A stretch of 64,000 nt of DNA from Phoenix dactylifera (GCF_009389715.1 NC_052397.1:11047595-11111594); one strand, 5' to 3'. Counted from the stretch's first letter, positions 31,931 to 44,335 are shown. Notes: generated from the sequence alone by a model not told the origin. Numbers and translations are program-made.

Positions 31931-34005
31931 GTATTGCCTTATCGACACCCAAAGGCGCACATGATCCTTCTCCCTTGGGCAGAAGTCAATTTTGATTTTT
32001 TTTTTAATTTCCAAATTTTGTTGGGTAGGGTTGGTTTTAGTTTAGCTTTTTATTTTAATTTTTTTAAAAAGTTTTACACTTCTAAATAACCTATACTAAA
32101 ATATTTCAAGCAAAATAATTTTTAAATTGTAAAATAAATAATTGGTAATTGTATTGTTAGCGATATATGAAAGCTTAAAAATAATAGGATAAGACATTGT
32201 GAATAAAAATAGTTACAAGAAAAATCATTCAAGAAGGTTCCGTCTAGTTACTTATGAGACAAAGATCATACACTGCACATATTGGGAAGCTAGTTTTGCC
32301 TTTCTGTAGATATCATTCTGTCTCTGTAGCATATATTGCTTGACGAATAAAATTGATATGTTTATGTTAACTGTCTTAATAAAAAAAATAAAGACTCAAT
32401 TCGAGCCATTTATGATATTTTTTATTATATTTGACATACTACTTGAAAATTGGATCGACCAGTAACTTGGAAAAAAAAGTTTGGTCAAGGATAAATCAAC
32501 CGTTGGATCAATCTAAGTCAACCCATTCCATCTAATATATTAATTATTAATTACTTATATGTAAAATATTAAAATCATAAATATATATAGATTTTTTAGA
32601 AAAATATGAAATAAAATATGCATGCTTTGTTGAAATAGTTTTAGGTTGTTTAAACAAATGAATTTTGGAAATTGATATTTCATGCAATGTAAAAGGGAGC
32701 CTTCTCAAGTTTTTTCATAAAACTTGTCTTACATAAATTAGAATTTGTTAGTGTCATTTTTAGAAATACTTAGTTGCTCATAGACAACTCATAGACTCTA
32801 AAAGTCTTAGATTCCTCTTCTTCTCAATCTCTTATAGAGTAAAATTGGACCTTTTTTAGGCAAACCATAATGTTCAGTGAAACACCATAAAACTGCAGTC
32901 CTATTGCAAAATATCAAACAGAAGATTAGTAGGAAGTAGAGGGAAGAGGCTTTTGGCATTTGATGAGAGAAGGTATGAGAGTAAGGAGGGGAGGCCTCTT
33001 GCGGCGAAGAGTGGTGGGAGATGACGCTACCACCGTCATTGGCAAGGGAGTTCGGGAAGAGGAGGGCATTGGGAGTGTGAGAATTAGACTTTCATTTTGA
33101 TGTGAGAAACTTTGAAAATAAAGAGTGGGAAGAGGGATAGCGGACTGCATCGTTACAGTTATCAGATTGTTACTATCCTGATTGTGTGGGGCTGGAGGCG
33201 GAGAGGAGAGTTAGGGTGGCTAGTGGGGAAGGAGAAGGAAGGACAGGTGGGGGGAGGGAGAGAGAGAAAGAAAAAGGGGGAGAGAAGGGACAAATTATTG
33301 GTGATTGTTGGCCTGCTACCATGATCTAGTAAGCATGGTGGAGTAAGAGGGGTTGAGAGAGAGGAGAGAGTAAGCAAGACCTACTTGTTGATGCCTGCCG
33401 ACATACCACAAGGTTTGGCGAGGGTGAGTAAGGCGAGGGAAGAGGAAAAGAGAGGGTTCTGTTGCTGCTATCTTTTGCCTATCACCAAGCTTCAAGGTGA
33501 GCACGATGAAGGGAGAGAAAGAGAGAAAGCAAGGGAGTGGCTACTTGCCATCGGCCATCCTTGAGGATCTACCAAGGAAAAGGGGGATGGGAAGAGAAAG
33601 TGAGGGAGAAGAGAGGATAAGAGAGTGGGTTCAAGCCTTAGTTCGAGGTGTGATGTTTATTGAAGCAAGGTTCTTGTTGCTTACCATCAACCATCCAAAA
33701 ATTCATGTCGACGCTAGAGAGAAGAGTCTTGTTCAAAGAGGAAAGAGGCAAAGAGAAGTGACAAACAGAAAGTATTCAATCAAATGCTAATTACCTAATA
33801 TGATAAAGTTTTATTCGGTTTGAAACTGGCTGATTCACTTGAACCCAAATGATTTGAACAAGCCGTTGGTTCAATGGCGGTCTAAAACAAATATTATAAA
33901 ATGCACCGATTTTTATGACAATCCAGATTTAGGTGGTTATCTAGGCCAGATGCCAATCGGTTGACAATTCTACCGGTTCAACCCGATTGGTCTAGTTTTT
34001 AAAAC
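31931..34005. other. Intergenic DNA with possible degraded elements
   Basis: 32040-32880 is AT-rich with no features. 32930-33790 is purine-rich on the plus strand (gagaggaga-type runs) and yields low-complexity frames on both strands that I do not support. 33830-34000 has 'ccgttggttcaatgg', 'ggttcaacccgattggtctagtttttaaaac', a terminus style seen in some plant nonautonomous DNA elements, but no matching opposite end was found. Confidence 0.35.
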
Positions 34006-34010
34006 ATTGC

Positions 34011-35945
34011 ACAACGATGGGACTTGAGTCTCTCCATATTGAAAGAGAGTTTGTAGATGCTTATATAAAAAGATAAGTACAAAATGAAATTGCTCGTGCA
34101 ATCTACATGTGGTTAAAATGAAAACACAATGACCAGATAGTTTACAATAAGTAAGCTTTTTCACAACAAAAAAAAGTTGCAAGCATGGGACACGCTGTTG
34201 GGATAAACTTTGACTAGGTTAATACGCTCTTGCAAGTCAATGGGCCAACTCATGAACCAGGAGCTTGGATCGAAGAAAAGTGAAGCTAGCGTTAAGCGGA
34301 GAGACCCTATGTAAAAATATCAGCAACCTAATCTGCATTGGAAATGAAACAAATTCGAAATTGTCAGCAAGCCACACATTCATGAACAAAGTGAAAATCA
34401 ATCTTCATATGCTTGTTGCAGGCATGGAATGTTGGATTAGCGGTGAGAAATATGGCACTAAGATTGTCACACCAGAGAAATAGCGAATCATGGCAGTAGA
34501 CACCAAGTTAAGGAAGCAAATGATGGATCTAGATGAGATCGGTGGTAGCATTGACTAACCTTTTGTATTTAGATTCAATATTAGAGCGAGCAATAATGTG
34601 TTATTTCTTGGCAATCCAAAAAATGAGATTAGGACCAAGAAACATAGAAAATACACTGATAGAGTGACGATCATTTGGGTTCCTAGCCCAATTGGGATGA
34701 AAGGAATGAAGTTGTAAGAAAGAAGACTTAGCGGTCAAGAGTTCATGGTGAATAGCGTGTTTCAAGTAACGGCGAATATGTTTTATAGCTTTTCAGTGAA
34801 GAGTAGTAGGGCAATGCATAAACTGATAGATATGATTAACAGAAAAGATATTGTTACGTTGCGTTAACGTAAGATACTAAAGTACTATGACAGTGCTACA
34901 ATATCGAATAGGATTACCTATAGGATCACCATCATAGAGGGCCAAATGGGAGCTTGTAGCAATAGGCATGGACACAGGCTTAAAACCAGATATGGGTTTT
35001 TATTGGCATGTGTAAAGCATGTTGGTTTATTCAAAAAAATCATATTCTTTCTATTGATACCATATAGAACAGTATGCTATCCGGAGTAGGTTGGCCATGC
35101 CGGCCTAAGATCTGAAAAAATTACTAAAAAAATAAGCAGCAATAGTAAAAAAAATTATAGAGTGAAAAAATAAATTTATTCAAAAAGAAATAAATGCCGA
35201 AACAATGAGTTTGGCTACTCTTGCAAAGGACCCTCAAGCCTTGGATCTCATAACCTCTTCCTTACCACAAAAGACATCTCACTAAACTCTCCCTCAACTA
35301 CGTCACCATCTCCCACTAGATCTCGAAAACATCACTATCCCACTTCAACTAAAAAACAAACTCAAGAATATTTTGCCTAAGGCTCAACTTAACTAAAATA
35401 GAACAGCACTAAAAGACAAACTATTCCAACTAGAAAATTAGAACAAGAAATAAATACAAACTAGAAATAAATTCTAGTATAAGTAGGACAAGCAATGGAC
35501 TTCCAACATTATCTATCTAGTCAAAGAAGCTGATGCACTATTTTGGAGAAGAAGTCGAACTCACGGCAAAGCACGAGAAGCAGATGTAGTAGTCTATAAA
35601 AGTAGCAAAACATGTAGAATATGCGGACACAACAAAGAATGAGAATATTGAGGAGAAAAAAGAAAGGAATAGACGCAAAAGAGCCATAGGAGCAAAATCG
35701 GATTAGTCGTGATTCTGATACTATGTCAGCGATGGGATTTAAATCTCTCCATATTAAAAAGGAGAATTTATAGATGCCTTATATAAAAAGATAAGCACAA
35801 AATGGAATTTTTCGTGCAATCCGCATGTGGTTAGAATGAAAGCACAATGAGGAGACAGTTTTACATCAAGTGAACTATTTTCTAACAAAAATAGTTATAG
35901 ATATAGGCTAGGCGGTTTGGATAAACTTTGACTAGGTCAATAACA
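34011..35945 (-). mobile_element. Truncated Ty1/copia element
   Basis: A 215-bp block at 34011-34227 is repeated directly at 35727-35945 (both run from 'gatgggacttgagtctctcc'-like sequence to 'aaactttgactaggt'). They flank copia RNase H/RT remnants and a primer-binding-like site ('attgatacca', about 35053). Read on the minus strand, the 5' LTR is about 35945-35067, starting TGTTATTGACC. The left LTR keeps only its U3 part, so about 650 bp is missing. Most of gag-pol is also missing. Confidence 0.65.
34255..35000 (-). pseudogene. copia RT/RNase H remnant
   Basis: Minus-strand translation shows WIAKKQHIIARSNIESKYKRL, then [28 protein letters not shown], then ADQVADIFT. These are the order and wording of a Ty1/copia RNase H domain, preceded by a weaker RT C-terminus near 34700-35000. 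Stops interrupt it and the rest of pol is absent. It adjoins its 3' LTR fragment at 34011-34227, as expected. Confidence 0.75.
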
Positions 35946-37503
35946 TTGACAAAACTCTGAAGTCATCCTGGCATTAGGAATCAAAGGGATGAATTATACA
36001 GTAATTATAGTCCAGGGTTCCAGAATATTTGCTTCACATATATTCGGCCTATTCGGACGTCGGGTACCATTGCTAGATGATCATTTCGATTAGTAAAATA
36101 AGTTGTTCTAGTGCTACCGACTTAGGTTCGAACCTATGGAGTCACACATATAGAAGTTTTTAGATTGATCAAATGGCTGATTGATGATTAAGAATCATTC
36201 AGGGATAATTTGGTTAATTCGATTGACAAATTATCCTAAGCAAAAGTTGCATTAAAATAATTATTGAATTATTGGAGGGTTAATTAGTAATTGGATTACT
36301 AATCAATTCAATTTGATTGAATTATTGGACTTTAATTAAGCCAAATTGAATTAGATTCAATTTGAGCTAAATTAGGGTTTGACCTAATTCGATCGGATTC
36401 GACCCAAGCCGATTGGGCATAACCTAATTGATCGGACTTGACCCAATTGGATTGGAATTGACTCAAGTCAATTAAGAGTTCTTATTTTATGAGGATTAAG
36501 AGTCCAAATAATCAGAATTTATTATGAAGAAGAATTCTTAAAATTTAGGACCCTAGCTTTTTCCTTGGAGAAGAAAGACACCTCATCCTTATTCCTAAAA
36601 GCAGTGGTGTCTATCCTCTTTATTTTTGGCCAATTTTTGGCATGAGGAAAGAGGAGGCTGTGGGGCTATTTTTCAGAAAAATATGGCACCTCAAATCTTC
36701 CTAAAAAGATAGAAATCAAATCCCTAATTTGTAGGGACTGCATGACGCATCAAGCAGGGTGGCATTAAGCTGAAGTTTGGGGTGCAAAAACCCTATGATT
36801 TTTAGGGATTCTTGGCACAAGATTAAAATAGAATTTGTTCATCTCTTAGCTTTCGATTTACTAAAATTTTTTGGAAATTTTATCAGCCAAATTCGTTGGC
36901 CAAAAAAGGTGTGAGGCGTGGGGGGTCTTTTTACTTTTGGCTATAAAAAGACCCCCATGCCTAGGGTTTGCAAATAAGATGGTCTTTAGAAAGGGTTATA
37001 AATTCTGAAAAAATTCTGAGAGCCAGCCACCTTCTCTCCTCCTTCTTCTCCTTCATCTCCATCCTTCATCCTCTCGAAGAAGAATCAAAAGTTGAGTGCT
37101 TCGAGGGAGAAAAGTTCAGTCACTGCAGCACCTCTGCATGAGCTAGCACTCCTGCAGTTGTGGATCTTCCTAGAGCTTCGCGTGGACTATCCGTAGAGGC
37201 CGGACGCATGTGCGGCTATACAAGGTGATTAAGGTATCATCAAAGTTTTCAAAGCAAAAAGGTATGAGATCTGATCTCATTAAAATTAAGATTAGAAATC
37301 AACTAGGTTGCTGAAATTCTGCATGACTACATGTTAAACATAAAATCATGCCTACTTATTTAGAATAAATGTTTAAAGTCCTGGATCTATTTTTGTTGTA
37401 AAGATATGATCTCTAGCATGCATAGAAATTAAATAGTTTAATTCATGCTTTCGCTGTAAAATTTTAAAAAAATATATGCATGCGACCACCAGGGTTCCCA
37501 ACA
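35946..37503 (+). repeat. Outer copia 5' LTR, truncated at its left
   Basis: Matches 57431-58976, starting at 'ttgacaaaactctgaagtc' and ending '...agggttcccaaca', directly before the primer-binding site. The first 680 bp of the full LTR, present at the right end, are missing. Confidence 0.88.
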
Positions 37504-37504
37504 G

Positions 37505-37517
37505 TAGTATCAGAGTC
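37505..37517 (+). other. Primer-binding site, outer copia
   Basis: TAGTATCAGAGTC, one base after the 5' LTR end, matches 10 of 12 positions of the plant copia site TGGTATCAGAGC that pairs with initiator tRNA-Met. Confidence 0.75.
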
Positions 37518-39222
37518 ATAGGTTCAAAGTAGTTTAAACATTTATGCCTGAAACAAGTTTTCTAATCCTAGTAATCAAGTAATCTGATTGGAATGATCAC
37601 CAAGCCATCTGGTCATAGGAGAAAGAAGGGCTTATAACCCTCTTTTGCTATTCAATCCTTGAAGATGACCATAAAACGAAGATTAAAAGTAGTTTTAATC
37701 TTTGTAATTAAATCTAAAATCATAGATATGTTTAGATCAGATTTAAAAGAGATTTATGATTGATTTAATTGCTGTTTTTACATGATTAATCAGATCTGAA
37801 AATTAGTTGCATGTGATGCATGAGATCTAGGTAAATTCATGTTGATGTATATATGATATAAAGAACATGAATAAATCTAAAATCATAAACTTGTTTAGAT
37901 TATATCTAAATAAAATTTATGATTTATTTATTTTCTGATTTTGTATGACAAATCAAATCTGAAAATAAATGCATATGATGTATGTTGTTTAAGTTAATTC
38001 ATATTAGTTTGTATATGTGATATATGAACATAAATCATCTAAGATTTAAACATGAATTAAATCCAAATTTTAAACATGATTAATTACAAATCTCAGATCT
38101 AAAAAATAAGTTTTAAGAACTGAAACTTTGTAATTATTATGTCATTAAGAATAATGCAATGATCTGAATTTTCATAAGCTTACACTTAATGGAGAATTAA
38201 GTGATATGAAAACCTAGATCTAGAATTGTAACTCAATTCAATGACATTGCATAATTCATGGAGCATTTGGCTTAGCTCAAATCAAGTTCTTAAGATTGGG
38301 TTAGACCTGGGGTTAGAATCAAACATGGTCCAATTAGAGTTAATTGATCAAATCTAATTAAATAGTAACTAGATTAGGTCAAGAAAACTCTAGGTCAAAT
38401 ACAATACTTGTTGATTGATCAATTCCATGTCTTTGATTAGACCAAGATGAAACTTGATTGATGCTCAGAGGTAGAGTCCGAGTCATTTGAGTAATCAAAT
38501 CAAAATTGATTAACCAATCGGTGTCTAAGGTAAGTTTGGCAGTTTTGACTGGTGGTTTTTAATTGGGAGCTACTCGCACTGATTCATCTTTGTCGAGTTA
38601 ATGGCATATCCCTTCCACCGATCTCACTTACCTGGCTGACATGGTCAATCACATTTTGATTGGATCACTTAATAATTCGAGTTGACCCATGCCTTAAGAA
38701 AAATCAGTATGACTGATTTAGGTGTCTCCTTAACCGGATTGAATCTAGTTCTTATTAATCTGACTTGATGAAGTCAGTGGGAGGATCTAGATTAACCGGT
38801 TCTTCTCATATATTCTCAATTAAATCAAAATCTCTAAATTTATTAGGTCCCTAAAATGAAATAGTTATGGGAATAACTAGGTCATAGCCTTCCGTTAAGT
38901 TGGATGATAATGAGTCCAATGTTTCAATAATCATTGGAGGCGCCACACGCCTGGTGCTTATCGGACATTGGAATTATCATTCAATATATGATGAGTTGAG
39001 TGTACCTACCAATAGGTACATATGGGTTGGCCGAGCCACACTTGGGTCCATATGCGATCTATTGGGTTCTAGTGCCCACTAAAAAGTTAAGTGTAATTCT
39101 TCGAATTTGAGGTAGAGGCTACAAATTTGTATAAAATAGTGGAAGGACCTTTGGACTAAAGTCCAAGTCTTAAGGGTATTGTCAATTCATATACTGATAG
39201 CCGATTTTCTTTTTACGCAGAA
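37518..39222 (+). other. Leader of the outer copia element
   Basis: AT-rich leader between the primer-binding site and gag, with repeated words such as 'atttatgattgattta' and 'aatcagatctgaaaat' (about 37740-38110) that indicate old local duplications. No reading frame is supported. Confidence 0.5.
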
Positions 39223-39882
39223 ATGGCCACTAGTTTGTCACTTCGTTCATTGTTGGATAATGACAAGTTGACTGGACCCAATTTCAATCACTGGCTTAAG
39301 AAACTTAAGATTTTGTTAGAGCATGAACGGATCCTTTATGTGATAACGAATCCAGCACTTGAGCAGCCTGCTGCTAATGCACGGGGTGCGGTCAGAGAAA
39401 CTTATCAGAAGTGGCTCAGTGACCGTAACATTGTCCGATGCATTATGCTTGCTGCAATAAGCGATGAGTTCAGTCGCCGATTCGAGAATGCCCAGCCCGA
39501 AGAAACTGTTCAAGTGTTGAACGAATCTTTTGGCACTCCCGACGACGTTGAAAGGCACAAGACTAGTTGTGCTATTTTCAGCGCACGAATGAAAGATGGG
39601 GCATCCGTGACTGATCATGTATTGTACATGATTGAGTTGATCGAGCGTTTGAGCACTCTCGGTTTTTTCCTTCATGATCAATTGGGGAAAGATGCTATAC
39701 TGAACTCTCTTCCTGGTTCGTACTGCCCATTTCTCACCAACTTTCGTATGACGAAACCTGTAGTAAATTATCACCAATTGTTGGGTTTACTACAAACTTT
39801 TGAGAAGGATCACCAACTCCTAAAAGGGTCGGTGAATTTAGTGGGAGGTTCGTCCAAGGATCGTGGTCCCTTTAAGAAAGGG
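39223..39882 (+). pseudogene. gag of the outer copia, N-terminal part
   Basis: An open frame from MATSLSLRSLLDNDKLTGPNF carries a UBN2/Retrotran_gag-like domain: FNHWLKKLKILLEHERILYVI, KWLSDRNIVRCIMLAAIS and LLQTFEKDHQLLKG. It ends ...SSKDRGPFKKGKN at the insertion point of the inner element. The 3' part continues at 51326 with lysine-rich sequence and a CCHC knuckle reading CFYCKKQGY-stop-KRIC. There the knuckle His is Tyr and the next Trp is a stop (TGA). Without the insertion the two halves would read on, as the host side of the AAGAA duplication shows. Confidence 0.85.
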
Positions 39883-39887
39883 AAGAA
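39883..39887. repeat. 5-bp target duplication, left (inner copia)
   Basis: AAGAA next to the LTR start TGTTGCCC; repeated at 51321-51325. Confidence 0.92.
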
Positions 39888-41783
39888 TGTTGCCCAGATA
39901 GACAACCCAAGAGGGGGGGTGAATTGGGTTTTAAAATAATTATTGCAATTAAAAGACTTTGTGAGTAACTAATTAAAACTTTTGCGAGTGGATTAATTAG
40001 TTGCTATATGCAGTGGATGAAGGAAAAGGAAGAGACAATCAAACAATCACAAACACAAGCAATTTTATAGTGGTTCGGAGCTAACCCTTGCACCTACGTC
40101 CACTCCCCAAGCCTCACTTGGGAGTTCACTATAATCCCTCGGATTACAGCCGGTTGTTTTACAAGTTCACAACCCAACTTTTTGTTTTACGAGATCACAA
40201 CGAACTCGGTCGGTTTTCACAGGCTCACCGACTAGAACCACCCGATTGTTTTCCCGAAATCACAATCAAACCCTTACACCGTTGGTTTTAATCTTGGCTC
40301 ACCAACAAACCTTAACACCCTTGATTCAATCCCCTGATTGAATCAAGTAAGTAACAAATAGTTTGACACAAACAAAAAGAAAGCTTCTCAAAAGTGTATT
40401 TAAATAATTTAAGCAAGAAAGAGTAAGAAGCCCTCAAACTGATTTTGGAGATGGAGGAAGGGGCTTTTCAAACTCTTTGACTCCTCTTGAATTTGATGTA
40501 GACTTGCTGTCAGGAGGAGAGCCTTGAATGTGAGGAAGACAGTTGGAGAGTCGACTTCAATGCACTTCTTCCTTCTTTTTCGTGTAATCACTCTAGAGAG
40601 CTTTTGGTTGGTGGAAATCCCTTTAGCTTTGAATGGAGTCTCTCTTTCCTACTCTATTACTGTTCACTCAGGCTATTTAAGCCATTCCCAAAGAAAAATA
40701 GCCGTTAGACACAGATTCAAGGCCGTTCTGCACATTCTGCAACTCCTGACAAAATGCCCGTTGGGATCGGAGTCGACTCGCTCGATCAGGAGTCGACTCG
40801 AGTGTTGCTGGAGTTGACTCATGCTTTACTGGAGACGACTCGCCCACTGTTCAAAATTTGAAATCGAGTGCCGTCCCGTTCTGGAGTCGACTCGGCTGAA
40901 CCTGGAGTCGACTCGCCAATTGTCCGAAGATGACTTTCCCTTCTGGAGACGACTCGATCTTCAGGCTTCAAAACTTATCCTCTCGGTTTTGCTTCCTCGA
41001 GTCGACTCGGATTTCCTTGGAGTCGACTCGGCTCTCAGAGCCTGAAAGACAGGTCTTCTGTCTTTGAACTTGATCTGTCTCGGAGTCGACTCGGACTTTG
41101 CGGGAGTCGACTCGGCTCTCAGACACGAAATATCGGTCTTCTGTCTTTGGAGTTGAACTGCCTTGGAGTCGACTCGGACTTTGCGGGAGTCGACTCGGCT
41201 CTCAGACATCGAAGTTGGCTCTCTGACTTTTAGCCTTGCATTTCTCTGGGAGTCGACTCTTGCTTCCTTAGGAGTCGACCTGCCAACCGTCGGAGTCGAC
41301 TCAAGTTCTTCGAGAGTCGACTCGGCTCTCAGAGTCCAATATGGCTTCTCTGTCTTTCTGTCTGTTACTCCATGGAGTCGACTCGTACTATGCTGGAGTC
41401 GACTCGGCAAGCATCGGAGTCGACTCGAATTCTTCAGGAGTCGACTCGTTGACAGGTTCTGAGATGAATCTTTCTGTCCGGCTGTCTGTTCTCAATCGGA
41501 GTCGACTCGTAATGTGCAGGAGTCGACTCGAGCTTGTGCCAGTGCTTCTGATACGCTTGGAGTCGACTCGTAATCTTCCGGAGTCGACTCGAGATTCAGA
41601 CTTTGGTTCAAATTGATTTCTATACTTAGCCAAAGTGTATTGAACCAAAGCTAGAGACACTTAAACATAAATTCACAAATATTTGACTGAAACACTAGAT
41701 TGAATTCATTAGTATAACATAAGATATACTCAAATGCTTTGAGCTCATCAAAATCAAATAGGGTTAAAATCAATCACTCCACA
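39888..41783 (-). repeat. Inner copia 3' LTR
   Basis: Plus-strand ends TGTTGCCCAG...CACTCCACA; on the minus strand the LTR starts TGTGGAGTG and ends GGGCAACA. The neighbouring polypurine tract (minus AAAAAGGGGGAGAT, 41797-41784) marks it as the 3' LTR. It contains the GAGTCGACTC array. Frames here on both strands, rich in ESTR or VDS, are products of that array. Confidence 0.95.
40760..41600. repeat. Array of GAGTCGACTC palindromes in the 3' LTR
   Basis: The 10-bp palindrome GAGTCGACTC, usually in the 12-bp form GGAGTCGACTCG, occurs about 25 times in 840 bp at irregular 20-60-bp spacing, with a few one-base variants (gagacgactcg, gagttgactc). The sequence between copies is not repeated, so this is a dispersed short motif rather than a simple tandem repeat. 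The motif is intact in nearly every copy. Confidence 0.95.
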
Positions 41784-41797
41784 ATCTCCCCCTTTTT
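41784..41797 (-). other. Polypurine tract, inner copia
   Basis: On the minus strand AAAAAGGGGGAGAT abuts the 3' LTR and would prime plus-strand DNA synthesis. Confidence 0.88.
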
Positions 41798-42515
41798 GAT
41801 GATGACAAAACATTGAGTATTTGTAAAGTGAATTGCTCAACCGAAAGGAGATTTATAATAAAGTTTTGAAATGAATTCAAGTGTCTAGTCATTTAATTTA
41901 TCCAAAATTGAAAGGTGTGAAACAGTAAATTCTGAAGTTAAAGCTTCCCCTTTCATTTGGAATTATATAAGCCTTCATGTCATGCAATCAATTGTTTGGC
42001 TTATATATATTTAATGAATTTGCTTTCTTAAGATTTCAGATTCTCCCCCTCAATACATGCATTCAATTTTGTTTAGATTCTCTGAATTTTCTTTTAGTGT
42101 ATTGAAGCTTTTGAGCTTATATTTTTGGTTTTTGAGGGAAAATCTGCTAATTTGTTCTTGAGTATGATTCAACTAATCTCCGAATATCCCTTGAATAGAT
42201 TCTGGAGATTACTCCTTTAGGAGCCCCAACAGAGAGATAATGAGCCTCGAGGTATCGAATCCACTTAGAACAAATTACCTTGTGCTTTAAAAGTTTTCTT
42301 TTTATTGATTCCCTTTACATTTCAATTCAATATATTTTCTCCCCCTTTTTGTCATCATAGCAAAAAGGCAGAAAGCACAGTAAGAGACAAAAACTCAAGA
42401 ATGCACAATTTTTGAAGAGAATTTCTACTCATTGTATTTATCCAAAATTGAGTACAAGTGTGATTACATATCAAGTGAGTCCTCAAGGGACTTTACATCA
42501 CAAAGTAAAAAAAAA
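41798..42515. other. 3' untranslated region of the inner copia
   Basis: AT-rich DNA between the polypurine tract and the third ORF. 'ctccccctttttgtcatcat' near 42340 partly copies the polypurine-tract region at 41784-41805, so a second purine tract is present. No coding sequence. Confidence 0.6.
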
Positions 42516-42519
42516 GATA

Positions 42520-44058
42520 CTAGGGTTTCTTTGTGGTGGAGGATGTGGCTCCCATGCTCAGTCTAGTGTGTTGGATGACCATGCTTAACCCCTCATTGAT
42601 GTTCCCCAGTTGTTCGAGTATCTCCGAGGTGGTTCTAGACTGAATCCTCGATATGTTGTTCACACTTTCTTGGAGGGTGTCGAGTTTGAAGATCAGTGCA
42701 TTGGCTAGTCTCTCAGCACCCTGACTCTGGTTGCCTAGTTCCTTTTTGATGCTATCTCGCATCTCCCTTGTGTCGTCCTTGACGTCACTTATGTTCCAGT
42801 ATTGACCTTGAACTAGGCTTCGGATGTTGAATATTTCCTCCCTCAGATTTGCAACCATCTCTGTCACGGCTGCTAAGGAGGGTACTAGCTGGGTGGAGGG
42901 AGCACTCTGAGGACCTCAGAGCTCCCTCAGTAGGTCGTCCCGTAGCTCCCTCACGATCTCCTGCCGCAACTCCCGGAGCTGCTCAGAAGATATCCGGACC
43001 TCCAGTGGCTGAGAAGGTGGTGCAATGGAGGGTCCGGCTGAAGTAGATGGTGCTGAAGTGGAGGGATAGGTGGGAAAATCTGAGTCATGATCAGGGCTGG
43101 GGAAGTGTCGAGTAGTAGGGTCAGAAGGTGTGGAAGTGGATGGTCTCCGTACCCAGACTCCCTCGACTCTATGGAACCCCATCCTATGGAGAGTCCCCTC
43201 ACCCATTCGGTCAGTGTGACGCAGTGAGCGAGAGGGTTCTCCCTCAGGAATAGGAACCCCTAACTCCCTAAAGATGAGGGTGAATAGCATACCATACGGG
43301 AGACTCAATCTAGGCTTATCTAATGGTTCACAGATGAATCTGTAGATGAGTTTTGGGAAGTTGATTGGAGTATCTTGAAGTATGTAGAACATCAGGGCTA
43401 GGTCCCTCTCAGACACAAAATCAAAACGGCCTGTCTTGGGGAAGAGGGTCCTAGATATGATACTTAAGAGGAGCTGCATTTCAGCTGATAGCTGATTTGC
43501 AGACACCTCTTCTAGGGGGGACTGAGGTGGACTCTCTAGTATGGCCGTAAGGGCCTCAGTCCTATCCGCGGGGTGAGAGGGAGACACCCCTACTTGGGGA
43601 AGATAGAGGACTTGAGCAATGAAGTCCTCCGAAATAAATATAGGGACACCCGCTACAGTTTCCTGAATACCACCATTACCCCTAGCTACAGTACCGTAAA
43701 ATTCCCTAACTAACCCCGGGTAAGTAGGGAGATCTAGGGAACAAAACCTTTCTAACCCTTGAGCCCTTAACCGATGCCCTAGGGTAAAGCCTTCCCGGGA
43801 GAGGAAGTCAAAGTTGACTTTTCTCCCGATGGAGACCGCCTTCCCGGCGCACGGACGCGAGGGAACTGGCCTCGGCGGGGAAGGAACCGGAGGTTGTGGC
43901 CTCGCGGGTTCATTCCGAGCCTTTGACCATCGCTCGGTGCCGCTCGCGGAATGGGGCCTTTTCCGGCTCGGGACAGTGGCTTTGCGAGGCATCCTAGACC
44001 TAAGGAGGGGGAAAGGACACGAGGGACGGAGGGAAACTCGACGGAAATGGCCTAACAA
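42520..44058 (-). pseudogene. Third ORF of the inner copia (plant transposon-protein domain plus coiled coil)
   Basis: Downstream of pol, in the position of the env-like ORF of Sireviruses, a 380-residue frame begins MLGHFRRVSLRPSCPF. It has an Arg/Pro-rich N-terminus, then a folded region: VNFDFLSREGFTLGHRL, LPTYPGLVREFYGTVAR, VAGVPIFISEDFIAQVLYLPQ, MQLLLSIISRTLFPKTG. That region resembles the family called putative plant transposon protein (PF20167-like). A Pro/Ser-rich linker and a Leu/Glu/Arg-rich helix (SSEQLRELRQEIVRELRDD) follow. A TGA at 42918-42916 ends it, but the frame continues to 42520 with a coiled-coil-like tail (EILEQLGNINEGLS...). No signal peptide or membrane segment is visible, so it does not look like a classical envelope. 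Function unknown. Confidence 0.75.
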
Positions 44059-44154
44059 AGGTCGGAGATGACTCTAGAGTTTTTGAAACAGTGACGGCGG
44101 TGAATAGAAGTGTCGATTGAACGTTTCGATTAGGGTTAAAACATCAAATTTCCG

Positions 44155-44335
44155 ACCTCGAGTCAACTCCAGTAAGTCGCGAGTCGACTCGACCTCGAGT
44201 CGACTCCAAAATATGCGCGAGTCGACTCCCCCCATGATGCCATCGACCTCGAGTCAACTCCGAAATATGCGCGAGTCGACTCCCCCATGAGCCGACTCTA
44301 AAATGTATCCGAGTCGACTCAAACTCTGGCACGCA
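44155..44335. repeat. GAGTCGACTC cluster outside the LTRs
   Basis: Six or more copies or close variants of the LTR palindrome (gagtcaactc, gagtcgactc, gagccgactc) lie between ORF3 and pol. They are linked by 'gacctcgagtcgactccaaaatatgcgc'-type units of about 65 bp that are partly tandem. Confidence 0.88.

Noticed and set aside
33112..33790. Plus frames of 70 and 97 codons
   Set aside because: Purine-rich low complexity, no start context or domain, and overlapping frames on the other strand.
40524..41462. Several frames repeating ESTR, VDS or SRL in both LTRs
   Set aside because: They arise from GAGTCGACTC, which is palindromic and open in several frames on both strands.
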